NCBI RefSeq assembly: GCF_026343125.1
Contig: NZ_JAPEMB010000001.1
Span: 5,709,501 to 5,773,500, forward strand
Direction of reading: 5' to 3'
DNA: 64,000 nt
DNA from: Streptomyces sp. NBC_00094
Lineage (GTDB): Bacteria; Actinomycetota; Actinomycetes; Streptomycetales; Streptomycetaceae
Positions 1-9,700 of this stretch are shown here, piece by piece. Every line of letters starts with the position of its first letter. Positions within the stretch are counted from its first letter, which is position 1. A model generated the notes under the pieces. It did no database searches and was not told where the DNA came from. It worked only from the letters and a program-made list of their open reading frames with translations. A program made the translations under genes and the position numbers.

Positions 1-1104
1 AGGCTGCGGGCTCACCACGGGCTGGGAAACCACGACCGGCGGCGGGCCGACGGGCGGCTGGGCCACCGGTGCGGCCACCGGCGCGGGCGGCGGGGTCGCG
101 GGCGGGGGCGGGGCCAGGAGAGGCGCAGCGGGCGGTACCGCGGGGGCCGCCACGGGCCGCGCGGTGGGGACCGGCGGGACCGCGTCCTCGACCGTCGCGG
201 GGCGCGAGGTCGTCGTGGACACCATCCCGTGCCGGACGTCCTTGACCCAGGACGACAGGGACAGGGGGCGGTGGTCCGCGTCGGCGGCCGCGATGCTCAG
301 CACCCGCTCGCGCTGCTCCGCCGGCAGCCCCGCGATCTGCGGGAGCGCGCCGAGCGCGGCGACCAGCTGCTCGGGCGCGGGAGGCGGGGACTCCCCGCTG
401 AGCAGGAAGTACGCGATGGCGCCGAAGGCGTAGCGGTCGGTGCTCGGGGTGCGCTTGCCCGCGAAGATCTCGGGTGCCGCGTATCCGGGGGTGAACCACA
501 CCTCGGCGGTCTGGTGGTCGGCGGTCAGTTTGCTCAGACCGAAGTCGACCAGGGTGGCCTGGCCGTGCTCGTCGACCATGACGTTGCCCGGGGACAGGTC
601 GCCGTGGACGACCGTCCGTCCCGAGGGCGTGGCCTTCCCGGAGTGCAGCCAGTCCAGGACGTCCGCGAGCTGCTCCAGGGTCCGCATCACCTCGCGCCGT
701 TCGCCCGGCGTGGTGAGCGTGCGCTCGGCCCGCCAGTCGCGCAGGTCGAGGCCGTCGACGTGGTTCATGACGAGAACCAGGGCCCGGCCGGTGATGGTCC
801 CGGACTCGCCGGGGCGGTGGATCGGCGGCCCCTGGAAGTGCTCCCGTACGCCGACCACGCCCGGGCGGTGGACGAAGCGGAGCAGCTCGGCCTGCTCGTT
901 CCACTTCTGGCTGATCCGCTCGAAGACCTCCGGCGTGATCGTCGTCTTCGAGTCGAGGATCTTGACGACGACGGGCTCGGTGCCGCCGGCCAGCTGGATC
1001 TCCGCGAGATAGAGCACGGCCTCGCCGCCCCGCCCGATGGACCGGAGGAGCCGGTACCGGTCAGGAGTGGAGTCGGGCCCGATGTGGTGTGCCGTGTTGC
1101 TCAA
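1..1104 (-). CDS. Atypical serine/threonine protein kinase (C-terminus cut by window edge)
   Basis: Partial gene of 368 codons running off the left edge. The TTG at 1104 is taken as start because a GGGGGA stretch lies just upstream. A Hanks-type kinase fold is visible: glycine loop SIGRGGEAVLY (residues 22-32), ATP lysine in VVVKIL (K48), catalytic loop HGDLSPGN (D169), VDFGLSK (D187) and an APE motif (YAAPEIF). The catalytic loop has HGD instead of the usual HRD and SPGN instead of KPxN, so it belongs to the non-RD, GDL-type kinases. After the kinase domain comes a long Pro/Ala-rich tail, probably a linker. Residues beyond the window are unknown. The transposon remnant abuts its 5' end, so its native promoter may have been altered. 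Confidence 0.9.
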   Translation of the reverse strand, partial: MSNTAHHIGPDSTPDRYRLLRSIGRGGEAVLYLAEIQLAGGTEPVVVKILDSKTTITPEVFERISQKWNEQAELLRFVHRPGVVGVREHFQGPPIHRPGESGTITGRALVLVMNHVDGLDLRDWRAERTLTTPGERREVMRTLEQLADVLDWLHSGKATPSGRTVVHGDLSPGNVMVDEHGQATLVDFGLSKLTADHQTAEVWFTPGYAAPEIFAGKRTPSTDRYAFGAIAYFLLSGESPPPAPEQLVAALGALPQIAGLPAEQRERVLSIAAADADHRPLSLSSWVKDVRHGMVSTTTSRPATVEDAVPPVPTARPVAAPAVPPAAPLLAPPPPATPPPAPVAAPVAQPPVGPPPVVVSQPVVSPQP

Positions 1105-1913
1105 GTTTCCCCCAAGGCACAGTGATTGACAGAGGGTCAGCTTGCCGTTTCGGTGTGGCGGAGGTCAACGCGGGAGTGGTCCCGCGCACCGATCCGGTAT
1201 GCGAGGGGGGCCCCGGCGCGGGGCGAGGGCGGCCGGAAGTCGCCTGGATTCCCGTCACGGACACCGCGGTCGGGGTCGATGTCGGCCTGGACCACCTGCT
1301 GACGCTCTCCACGGGGGAGAAGATCGCCAACCCCCGGCATGGGCGCCGTGACCGTGTCGCTCTTGCCAGGGCCCAGCGGAGCCTTGCTCGCAAGGCTCCG
1401 GGCGATGGCGCCAACCGTCGAAAGGCCCGGCGGAAGGTCGCGAAGATCCACGCCCGGATCGCCGATCGGCGGCGTGATGGGCTGCACAAGCTGACGACTC
1501 GACTCGTGCGTGAGAACCAAACGCTCGTGATCGAGGACCTGAGTGTGCGGAACATGGTCAAGAACCGGAGCCTCGCCCATGCCATCAGTGATGCGGCCTG
1601 GTCGGAGTTTCGGAGCATGTTGGAGTACAAGGCTGCTTGGTACGGGCGGGAAGTGGTCGCGGTCGACCGCTTCTTCCCCTCCTCCAAGCTGTGCTCCCAC
1701 TGCGGCCGGCTCGCGAAGAGCATGCCGCTGCACGTTCGCACCTGGACGTGCGAGGGCTGCGGCACGGTCCACGACCGGGACGTGAACGCGGCGAAGAACC
1801 TCAAGGCCGCCGGGCTGGCGGTGTCGGTCTGTGGAGCCGGTGTAAGACCTCAACGGAGAACTCCGGGCGGGCAGCCGACGACGAAGCAGAAAACCCCACG
1901 GCGCGAGCCGTAG
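1089..1913 (+). pseudogene. tnpB: 5'-truncated TnpB (IS200/IS605-family RNA-guided nuclease) remnant
   Basis: The clear TnpB similarity starts only near 1250 with VTDTAVGVDVGLDHL, the RuvC-I segment. The segment with the second acidic residue (VIEDLSVRNM) and the zinc ribbon (CSHCG ... CEGCG) followed by HDRDVNAAKNL (third acidic residue) are all present. The N-terminal wedge/REC half of a normal TnpB of about 400 residues is missing, and the sequence before residue 50 does not look like TnpB. All three RuvC acids remain, but a protein without the RNA-binding half should not work as a guided nuclease. I therefore call it a dead fragment. It reads away from the divergent kinase gene. Confidence 0.85.
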
Positions 1914-1950
1914 GGACCCCCTTCATCAGGAGGGGAGGAAGCCAAGGAGT
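1105..1950 (+). mobile_element. Decayed IS200/IS605 (IS1341-type) element, right end recognisable
   Basis: The element is defined by the TnpB fragment and, just after its stop, a short hairpin (about 1917-1935, CCCCCTT against AGGAGGGG) followed by GGAAGCCAA. This looks like the subterminal structure at the right end of IS1341-type elements, where the guide (omega) RNA of TnpB would also end. No left end is visible and no tnpA is present. It sits directly before the surviving 3' part of a phospholipase C gene, so its insertion, or a later deletion, probably destroyed that gene. Confidence 0.6.
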
Positions 1951-1959
1951 CCTTCTACG

Positions 1960-2672
1960 CCGGGCGCCGGGCGGGCGCCCGCCCCGGACGTCTGGCGCCG
2001 CACCAGCGGGGCCGCCGGCCGCCCGTCGAGCAGCCCGGCCCGATCCCGCCGTTCACCGGCCGCTGGCGGCCCCAGCCCCCGGCCGTCCAGCGGATGCCCG
2101 TCCAGGAGCCCGGCGTCCGCCCGGCCCGCCCCCTGCCGTACCAGCCGGACGCCTCCGCGACCGTCACGCCCGGGGCCGTGACCGTGGCCCTGCGCAACAC
2201 CGGCCGAGCGAGCGCGCACTTCGCCCTCTACCCGTACGCGGGCGAGTTCTCCGTCCCGCAGCACCGGGACGTCAGGGGCACGGACGAGTGGACCGTCCCC
2301 GTCGCGGGTGATCATTACCGCTTCACGATCACCGGCCCGAACGGCTTCCGCCGCGAGTTCGAGGGCTCCGCGGCCGGCGGCGCGGAGCTCGCCACGCGGA
2401 TCGACCACCACGACCGTGACCTGCACCTCACCGTACGGAACACCGGCCCGGCCCCGCTCGCCTTCACCGTCCGGCCCCTCGGGTACGTGGACGAGGACGA
2501 CCTCGCCGACTGGACCCGCACGGTCACGGTGAAGCCCGGGAAGACCCGTACGGTCGTGCACTCGGCCGCCGACGCGCACGGCTGGTACGACGTCGAGGTC
2601 ACCGCGCCCGACGGCTTCCGCCGCCGCCTCATGGGCCACATCGAGAACGGTCGCCCCAGCGTCTCCGGGTGA
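1960..2672 (+). pseudogene. 3' remnant of phosphocholine-specific phospholipase C
   Basis: The frame reads QPPAVQRMPVQEPGVRPARP and then two consecutive beta-sandwich repeats of the phospholipase C C-terminal domain (DUF756 type): DASATVTPGAVTVALRNTG ... FEGS and ATRIDHHDRDLHLTVRNTG ... RLMGH. A complete enzyme of this family is about 680 residues with an N-terminal phosphoesterase domain. Here only the last 200 or so residues survive, and the TnpB element stands where the catalytic domain should be. The left boundary is approximate, because the frame is open back to the TnpB stop codon. An ATG at 2094 could still start a 192-residue protein, but no ribosome site supports it. Confidence 0.75.
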
Positions 2673-2698
2673 CCCCACCGTCTCCGGGCGGCTCCACT

Positions 2699-2744
2699 CC
2701 GTGTGCGGAGGTCCGGGACCGAGGTCCCGAACCTCCGCACACGG
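2699..2744 (+). terminator. Strong inverted repeat after the phospholipase C remnant
   Basis: Two 22-base arms (2699-2720 and 2723-2744) are complementary with a single mismatch, separated by only two bases. It lies 27 bases after the stop codon and is probably the original terminator of the broken phospholipase gene. No T-tract follows, which is usual in Streptomyces. Confidence 0.7.
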
Positions 2745-2870
2745 CTGTGAGCATCGACACGAAAGGGGCAAACGATCATTTTTGGCTGCGACAGTAGGCG
2801 CAATTAGGTCATGCGTTCTTCTCGGGCTGTTCCCGTGCAAGATCCACGAACCATCCAGGGAGCACGTCCT

Positions 2871-5123
2871 TTGGCAGCCATCGCACGATGGTGCATCAGG
2901 CACCGTCTCGTCGTCGTTCTCCTCTGGCTCCTCGCCCTCGGCGGGGTCGGCACGGGGGCGGTCCTCGCGGGGAGCGCGTACTCCAACGACTACGAGGTCC
3001 CCGGCACCGAGTCGGGCCGGGCCACCGCCCTCCTCGACCGCGGGTTCCACGGTCTCGGCGGCGACAGCGACACCATCGTCTGGCACACCGAGCAGGGCAG
3101 CGTCCGCGCCGACGCCGTCGAGCAGCGGATGACCGCGATGCTCGACGAGGTCGCCGAGCTGCCCGGCATCGCCGCCGTGACCTCTCCTTACGGGGACACC
3201 GCGGACACCGCGGGGCGGATCAGCGAGGACGGGCGCACCGCCTACGCCACCGTCACCTTCGACGCGCAGGCCGATGACATCCCGCAGGCGCAGGCCGAGG
3301 CCCTCGTCGACACCGCCAAGGCGGCCGAGGCGAAGGGCGAAGGCCTTCAGGTCGAGCTGGGCGGCACGGCCGTCGCGCTCACCGAGGCCCCCGGCGGCCA
3401 CATCGCCGAGGTCGTCGGCGTCGCCGTCGCGGCCGTCGTCCTCTTCCTCGCCTTCGGCTCGCTCGCCGCCTCCGTGCTCCCCATCGCGACCGCGCTGGTC
3501 AGCGTCGGCATCGCCTACTCCGGGATCGTGCTCCTCGGCCACCTGATGACGGTCGCCGACTTCGCGCCCATGCTGGGCATGCTCGTCGGCCTCGGCGTCG
3601 GCATCGACTACGCGCTCTTCATCGTCACCCGGCACCGCAGAGGCCTCAAACGCGGTCTCTCCGTCCCCGAGGCCGCCGAGACCGCCGTCGCCACCACCGG
3701 CCGAGCCGTCGTCTTCGCGGGGGCCACCGTCTGCATCGCCCTGCTCGGGATGCTGATCCTGCGCCTCAGCTTCCTCAACGGCGTCGCCATCGCCGCATCC
3801 CTCACCGTCGTCCTCACGGTCGCCGCCTCCATCACCCTGCTGCCGGCGCTGCTCTCGCTCATCGGGATGCGTGCCCTGTCCCGGCGGGAGCGGCGGGTCC
3901 TCGCCGAGCGCGGGCCGCAGCCCGAGCTCCCCACCGGCTTCGCCGCCCGCTGGTCCGCCTTCGTGGAGCGCCACCCGAAGCTCCTCGGGGCCGTCGCCGC
4001 GCTCGTCATGGCCGTCCTCGCGCTGCCCACGCTCTCGCTCCACCTCGGCACCTCCGACCAGGGCAACGGGCCGGCCTCCGCGACCACCCGACAGGCGTAC
4101 GACCTGATCGCCGACGGCTTCGGGCCGGGCGTCAACGGGCCCCTGACCCTCGTCGCCGGGCTCGACGGCGCCGACGACCGGGTCGCCCTCGACCAGCTGC
4201 CGGCCGCGCTCTCCGCCACCCGCGGGGTCGCGTCCGTCTCCCCGGTCACGTACAACAGCTCCGGCGACACTGCCGTCATCACCGTCGTCCCCGACTCCTC
4301 GCCCCAGTCCAAGGCGACCAGCGAGCTCGTCGACCGGCTCCGCTCGGACGTCCTCCCGAAGGCCGAGGACGGCACCTCCCTGGAGGTGAACGTCGGCGGC
4401 GTCACCGCCTCCTACGACGACTTCGCCGAGATCATCATCGGCAAGCTGCCGCTCTTCGTCGGTGTCGTCATCGCGCTGGGCTGTCTGCTGCTCCTGCTCG
4501 CCTTCCGCTCGATCGGCATCCCGCTCAAGGCCGCCGCCATGAACGTGGCCGCCGTCGCCGCCGCCTTCGGCATCGTCGTGGCGATCTTCCAGTGGGGCTG
4601 GGGGAGCGAGCTCCTCGGCCTCGGCAGCGCCGGACCGATCGAGCCCTTCCTCCCCGTGATCATGGTCTCCGTCCTCTTCGGACTCTCCATGGACTACCAG
4701 GTCTTCCTGGTCAGCCGGATGTACGAGGAGTGGCTGGAGACCGGCGACAACCGGCGGGCGGTCCGGGTCGGCCTCGCCGAGACCAGCCGCGTGATCAACT
4801 CCGCCGCCGTCATCATGATCGCGGTCTTCCTCGCCTTCGTCCTCTCCGGCGACCGGGTCATCGCGATGTTCGGCATCGCGCTCGCCGCGGCCGTCGCCCT
4901 CGACGCCTTCGTGCTGCGCACCCTGCTCGTCCCCGCGCTCATGCACATGCTCGGCGGGGCGAACTGGTGGCTGCCGAAGAGCCTCGACCGGATCCTGCCG
5001 CGGATCAGCATCGAGCCGCCCGAGAGCCGCGCCGCGGCGGACGCCCGTGCGAAGATCCCGGGGCAACGTGTGACGGTTTCGACGGCCGAGGAGAACGACG
5101 ATGTTCGCGATATCGCTGGGTGA
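2871..5123 (+). CDS. MMPL/RND-family membrane exporter
   Basis: A 750-residue protein with two RND-like halves. Each half has one N-terminal membrane helix, a periplasmic-side domain and a block of five or six helices. The MMPL pattern is visible: GIDYALFIVTRHRRGL in half one and SMDYQVFLVSRMYEEWLETG in half two, where Asp residues near the helix ends would carry protons. Such proteins export lipids or hydrophobic metabolites. The TTG at 2871 (protein starts (M)AAIARWCIRHR) is preferred because AGGGAG lies about ten bases before it; an in-frame ATG at 2811 has no convincing ribosome site. The 3' end overlaps the following acetyltransferase by 23 bases, so the two are probably co-translated. 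Confidence 0.9.
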   Translation: MAAIARWCIRHRLVVVLLWLLALGGVGTGAVLAGSAYSNDYEVPGTESGRATALLDRGFHGLGGDSDTIVWHTEQGSVRADAVEQRMTAMLDEVAELPGIAAVTSPYGDTADTAGRISEDGRTAYATVTFDAQADDIPQAQAEALVDTAKAAEAKGEGLQVELGGTAVALTEAPGGHIAEVVGVAVAAVVLFLAFGSLAASVLPIATALVSVGIAYSGIVLLGHLMTVADFAPMLGMLVGLGVGIDYALFIVTRHRRGLKRGLSVPEAAETAVATTGRAVVFAGATVCIALLGMLILRLSFLNGVAIAASLTVVLTVAASITLLPALLSLIGMRALSRRERRVLAERGPQPELPTGFAARWSAFVERHPKLLGAVAALVMAVLALPTLSLHLGTSDQGNGPASATTRQAYDLIADGFGPGVNGPLTLVAGLDGADDRVALDQLPAALSATRGVASVSPVTYNSSGDTAVITVVPDSSPQSKATSELVDRLRSDVLPKAEDGTSLEVNVGGVTASYDDFAEIIIGKLPLFVGVVIALGCLLLLLAFRSIGIPLKAAAMNVAAVAAAFGIVVAIFQWGWGSELLGLGSAGPIEPFLPVIMVSVLFGLSMDYQVFLVSRMYEEWLETGDNRRAVRVGLAETSRVINSAAVIMIAVFLAFVLSGDRVIAMFGIALAAAVALDAFVLRTLLVPALMHMLGGANWWLPKSLDRILPRISIEPPESRAAADARAKIPGQRVTVSTAEENDDVRDIAG

Positions 5124-5688
5124 CGACGGTGCCGAGCTGCGGCCCCTGGAGCCCTGGCAGGCCGAGGAGTTCCTGGCCCACATGGACCGGGGCCGGGAGT
5201 TCGTCGGGGAGCACATCGCTCTTCCGGACTTCGTCGCGGACCTCGACTCCGCCCGTTCCTTCCTCCGTTCGTACGCGGAGAAGGCCGCGAACGACGCCGG
5301 ACGCATCTACGGCATCTGGACCGACGGCACCCTCGTCGGCGGCGTCCTCTTCCGCACCATGGACGTGCAGTACGGCTCCGCGGAGGCGGGCTGCTGGCTG
5401 GAGCCCACGGCCGCAGGGAAGGGCCTGATCACCCGGGCCTGCCGGGTCATCATCGACTGGGCGATCGAGGAGCGCGGCATCCACCGCGTCGAATGGCACG
5501 CCTCCTCGAAGAACGAGCCGAGCATCGCCGTCGCCCGCCGCCTCGGGATGACCCGGGAGGGCGTGCTGCGCGAGAACTACCCGCACCGCGGCTTCCGCGC
5601 GGACACCGAGGTCTGGGCCGTCCTCGCGACCGAGTGGCGCGCCGCCAAGGCCGCGGCGAAGACCGAGGCCAGGACCGCGGCGTCTTAA
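5101..5688 (+). CDS. GNAT-family N-acetyltransferase (RimJ/RimL type)
   Basis: A 195-residue protein with the acetyl-CoA pocket of the RimJ/RimL branch: CWLEPTAAGKGLITRAC (Q/RxxGxG-like loop), then IDWAIEERGIHRVEWHASSKN and ARRLGMTREGVLREN, the usual C-terminal beta-alpha-beta. The likely acceptor is a protein N-terminus or a small amine, but the sequence does not tell which. The ATG at 5101 overlaps the exporter gene by 23 bases, with GAGGAG just upstream. The C-terminus is a short Ala/Lys-rich tail. Confidence 0.9.
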   Translation: MFAISLGDDGAELRPLEPWQAEEFLAHMDRGREFVGEHIALPDFVADLDSARSFLRSYAEKAANDAGRIYGIWTDGTLVGGVLFRTMDVQYGSAEAGCWLEPTAAGKGLITRACRVIIDWAIEERGIHRVEWHASSKNEPSIAVARRLGMTREGVLRENYPHRGFRADTEVWAVLATEWRAAKAAAKTEARTAAS

Positions 5689-5723
5689 GACCGTTCTCAT
5701 GTGCGACACCTAGCGTGCGCCGC

Positions 5724-6302
5724 ATGGACATCACGAAGACCGACGAGAAGACCGAAGAGACGGCGCCGGAGCCCGACGCCGTCCCTGAGGCCGAGGCGGC
5801 CCCGAAGACCGAGACGGCCCCGAAGGCCGACGCCGACGCCGAGCAGGACGACGAGCAGCAGGACCAGCTGGACGAGCTCGACGAGCTGGACGAGCTCGAC
5901 GACGAGGCCGCCCCCGTCGGCACCGGTGTCGGCGCCGGCGGCGCGGCCGTGGTCTCCGCGGCCCTCGGCGCCGTCGCGCTCACCGGCACCTGGACCGGCA
6001 AGGTCGTCTCCGAGCGCGAGACGCTCATCGGGCAGATCAACACCTCCCAGGCCGGCACCCCGGCCCAGCAGATCTCCGAGATCTACGGCGACGCCTGGCA
6101 CAGCACCGCGCTGGTCAACGGCGTCTTCGCGCTGCTCGCGCTGGTCACCGCCGTCCTCGTCCTGGTCCTCGCCCGCCCCGAGCGTCCCGTCTGGGTCCGC
6201 GCGGTCGCCCTCGCCGGCGCCGTCCTGGGCGGTCTCGGGCTGCTCCTGTCGGTCGGTACCTACTTCGACCTCTTCCTGAGCCTGCCCACCGCCGGGTCCT
6301 GA
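5724..6302 (+). CDS. Small membrane protein with acidic N-terminal tail, unknown function
   Basis: A 192-residue protein. The first 70 residues are extremely acidic and repetitive (Glu/Asp/Ala, including DELDELDELDD), probably disordered. Three hydrophobic segments follow: GAGGAAVVSAALGAVALTG, NGVFALLALVTAVLVLVLA and AVALAGAVLGGLGLLLSVGTY. Between helices one and two is a polar loop with QINTSQAGTPAQQISEIYGD. I do not recognise a family. The in-frame ATG at 5724 begins just where the composition becomes protein-like; the frame is open further upstream but overlaps the acetyltransferase. The stop codon lies inside the first of three short direct repeats. Confidence 0.75.
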   Translation: MDITKTDEKTEETAPEPDAVPEAEAAPKTETAPKADADAEQDDEQQDQLDELDELDELDDEAAPVGTGVGAGGAAVVSAALGAVALTGTWTGKVVSERETLIGQINTSQAGTPAQQISEIYGDAWHSTALVNGVFALLALVTAVLVLVLARPERPVWVRAVALAGAVLGGLGLLLSVGTYFDLFLSLPTAGS

Positions 6303-6350
6303 GGCGGTCCTGGCCGGGTCCTGAGGTGGTCATGGACGGTCCTGAGGTGG
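6295..6350. repeat. Three spaced copies of GGTCCTGAGGYGG
   Basis: The 13-base word occurs at 6295-6307, 6317-6329 and 6338-6350, so the spacing is 22 and 21 bases. The first copy covers the stop codon of the preceding membrane-protein gene. Spacing of about two helical turns would suit a repeated protein-binding site, but slippage duplication is equally possible. Confidence 0.6.
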
Positions 6351-6506
6351 GGACCCGGACCGTCTAAGGCACCCCTAGGGCCCGCCTAAGGCCCACCGCC
6401 CCCCGAACATGCGGCACTCGCCCGATGTGGCCGCACCCCCTGGGAGCCGAGAGTAGAGGCATCGCAAGGAGCGATACCGAAACCCGGAGCAACCAGGGAG
6501 CACCCC

Positions 6507-6704
6507 ATGTTCGAGTACGAACTCCACCGCATGGACCACGCCCGGCTCGTCCGCGAGGCCGCCGCCCAGCGCCTGTCCCACGAGGCCGCCGAGTCCACCG
6601 GCTCCGCCCGGGGCCTGCGCCGCTTCGGCCGACGCAGTGGGGGCGACGACACCGAGGGGCGGGTGAGCGACACCGAACGCGACCACTTCGTCCGGGCCGC
6701 GTGA
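6507..6704 (+). CDS. Small basic hypothetical protein
   Basis: A 65-residue protein, rich in Arg and Ala, starting MFEYELHRMDHARLVREAAAQ. A ribosome site (AGGGAG) lies seven bases before the ATG. The N-terminal half should form an amphipathic helix and the rest looks disordered. No family is recognised. It lies 7 bases ahead of the LuxR-type regulator, so they may be co-transcribed. Confidence 0.65.
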   Translation: MFEYELHRMDHARLVREAAAQRLSHEAAESTGSARGLRRFGRRSGGDDTEGRVSDTERDHFVRAA

Positions 6705-6711
6705 CCCCCGT

Positions 6712-9700
6712 ATGAGCGCATGCACGGACGGCTGTGCGATGCTCGGCGCCGTGGAGACCAGGTCAGTCAGCCCCGTCTTCGTCGGCCGCGCCGGCGAATT
6801 CACCGCCCTCACCGAGGCGCTCTCCCGCGCGACCGCGGGAGAGCCCCAGGCGCTGCTCGTCGGCGGTGAGGCGGGCGTCGGCAAGACCCGGCTCATCGAG
6901 GAGTTCCTCGACACGGCCTGTGACCGGGGCGCCGTCGTCGCCGTCGGCGGCTGCGTCGAACTAGGCGCCGACGGTCTGCCCTTCGCGCCCTTCGCCACAG
7001 CCCTGCGCTCGCTCCGCCGCAAGCTCCCCGAGGAGCTGACCGCCGCCGCAGAAGGCCAGGAGGGCGAACTCGCCCGGCTCCTGCCCGAACTGGGCGACCC
7101 CGGCAGCCACGAGTCCTCCGACGAGGACTCCACCGCGCGCCTCTTCGAACTGACGGTACGGCTCCTGGAGCGGCTCGCCGCCGACCGTACGGTCGTGCTC
7201 GTCCTGGAGGACCTGCACTGGGCCGACGCCTCCACCCGGCACCTCCTCACCTACCTCCTCCGCACCCTGCGCCGCGGCAGGATCGTGGTCGTCGCCAGTT
7301 ACCGCGCCGACGACATCCACCGCCGCCACCCGCTGCGCCCCCTCCTCGCCGAACTCGACCGGCTCCGCACCATCCGCCGCATCGAGCTCTCCCGCTTCAC
7401 CCGCACCGAGGTCCACCGCCAGCTCACCGGCATCCTCGCCGCCGAACCCTCACCCGGGCTCGTCGAGGAGGTCTTCGAACGCTCCGACGGCAACGCCTTC
7501 TTCGTCGAGGAGCTCGTCGTCTCCCACGAGGCCGGCTGCGCCCCCGGACAGCTCAGCGACTCCCTGCGCGACCTGCTGCTCGTCCGGGTCGAGGCGCTCC
7601 CCGAGGACGCCCAGCGGGTCGCCAGGATCGTCGCCGAAGGCGGCTCCACCGTCGAGTACGGCCTGCTCGCCGCCGTCGCCCGGCTCAGCGAGGACGAGCT
7701 CATCGGGGCGCTCCGGGCCGCCGTCGGCGCCAACCTCCTGCTCGCCGTCCCCGACGGCGACGGCTACCGCTTCCGGCACTCCCTCGTCCGCGAGGCCGTC
7801 AGCGACGACCTGCTCCCCGGCGAACGCTCCCGCCTCAACCGGCGCTACGCCGAGGCCCTGGAGGCCGACCCCGGCCTCGTCCGGCCCGACGAGCGGGCCA
7901 CCCGGCTCGCCACGTACTGGTACCACGCGCACGACACGTCCAAGGCCCTGCCCGCCGTCCTCCGCGCCTCCGTCGCCACCCGCAAGCGCCACGCGTACGC
8001 CGAGCAGCTCCGGCTCCTGGAGCGGGCCATGGAGCTCTGGGACGAGGCCCCCGCCGAGGTCCGCCGTGAGCTGCGCCCCATGGACTACGCCGAGGCCTAC
8101 CCGCCCTGCGGCTGCGACCCCGAGACCACCCCGCTGAGCTACCTCGACCTCCTCGCCGAGGCCGCCGTCGCCGCCCGGCTCAGCGGCGAACGCGAACGCG
8201 CCCTGAAGATCGGCAGGATGGCGCTGCGCCTCCTCGACGGCGAGGACGTCAACGACCCCCTGCGGGCCGCCTGGTTCTGGACCGAGAAGGCCCGGCTCCA
8301 GTCCAACCTCGGCCTGGGCGACGGCTCCGAGGAGATCGCCCGCGCCCAGGAGCTCGTGAAGGGCCTTCCGCCGTCGGCCGTCCACGCGGTCGTCCTCGTC
8401 GGCGCCGCCGGCTGGGGCATGCTCCGCAACCCCGGTCCCGAGGCCCTCGCCGCCGCCGAACGCGCCGTCGAGTACGCCCGGCACGTCAAGGCCGAGTCGA
8501 TCGAACTCAACGCCCGCCTCACCCTCGGCAGCATCATGACCGCCGCCGGGGACGTCGAGGCAGGTCTCGCCGAGATGCACGAGGTACGGGAGCGGACCAC
8601 CGACCTCGGCCAGTTCAGCGAGGCCTCACGCGCCCACATCAACATCTCCTCCTCCCTTGAGGGCCTCGGCCGCTCCCACGAGGCCGTCGAGATCGCCGAC
8701 TCCGGCATCCGCCTGGCCCGCTCGTACGGACTCGTCGACAGCGTCGGCTGGATCGAGGCCAACCGCGCCGAGTCCCTCTTCTCCCTGGGCCGCTGGGACG
8801 AGACACGGGAGCTCGCCGAACGGCTCCAGCACTCGGCGACCAGCACCAAGCCCCGCGGCTCGGCCTCCCTCCGCCTCGCCCAGCTCGCCGCCGCCCGGGG
8901 CGAGACCGACGCGGCCGTTCGCTACCTCGCCGACGCCCGCACCGTCTACGGCACCCGCGACCTGCTCCCGCAGTACACCCTGCCCATGGCCCAGGTCGCG
9001 CTCGCCGTGGCCGCCGCCGAGGGCCGCGTCCGGGACGTCCGGACCCAGCTCGCCGCCGCCGTGGAGGCCGGCTTCCCGCCCGGCACCCACCGGTACGGCT
9101 GGCCTCTCGTCCTCACTGCCGCCACCGCCGAGGCCGACAGCCGGGGACTGCCCGCCGCCGACGAGGGCCGTGCCGAGGCGCTCGACCTGATCCGCCGCTG
9201 CACCCGCGGCCTCGCCGCCCCTGCCCCGGTCTGGGCCGCCCACTCCCTGCAGGTGTCCCAGGAGCTCGCCCGCGCCGAGGGCCGTGAGTCCGCCGACCGC
9301 TGGGCCGAGATCGTCGCCGCCTACGAGCCGCTGGACCGCCCGGCCCAGCTGGCCCGCGCCCGCCACCGCCTCGCCGACGCCCTGCTCGTCGAGGGCGGCC
9401 ATCGCGAGGAGGCCACGGCGCTGCTGCGCGAGGCCCACGCCACCGCCGTCGGCCTCGGGGCCCGCACGCTCCGCGAGGACGTGGAACTCCTCGCCGCCCG
9501 GGCCCGTCTCTCCCTGGTGCCCGAGACACGGACTCCGGCACCCCCGGAACCCGGCGACGACAGCTTCGGCCTGACCCCCCGCGAGCAGGACGTGCTCCGC
9601 CTGGTCGCGGCCGGCCGCACCAACCGGCAGATCGCCGAGGAGCTCTTCATCTCACCGAAGACGGCGAGCGTCCACGTCTCCAACATCCTCGCCAAGCTCG

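Noticed and set aside
1926..5306. 1126-codon minus-strand frame opposite the MMPL gene
   Set aside because: Same shadow effect: composition is extreme and without motifs, and it crosses the terminator at 2699 and two real genes.
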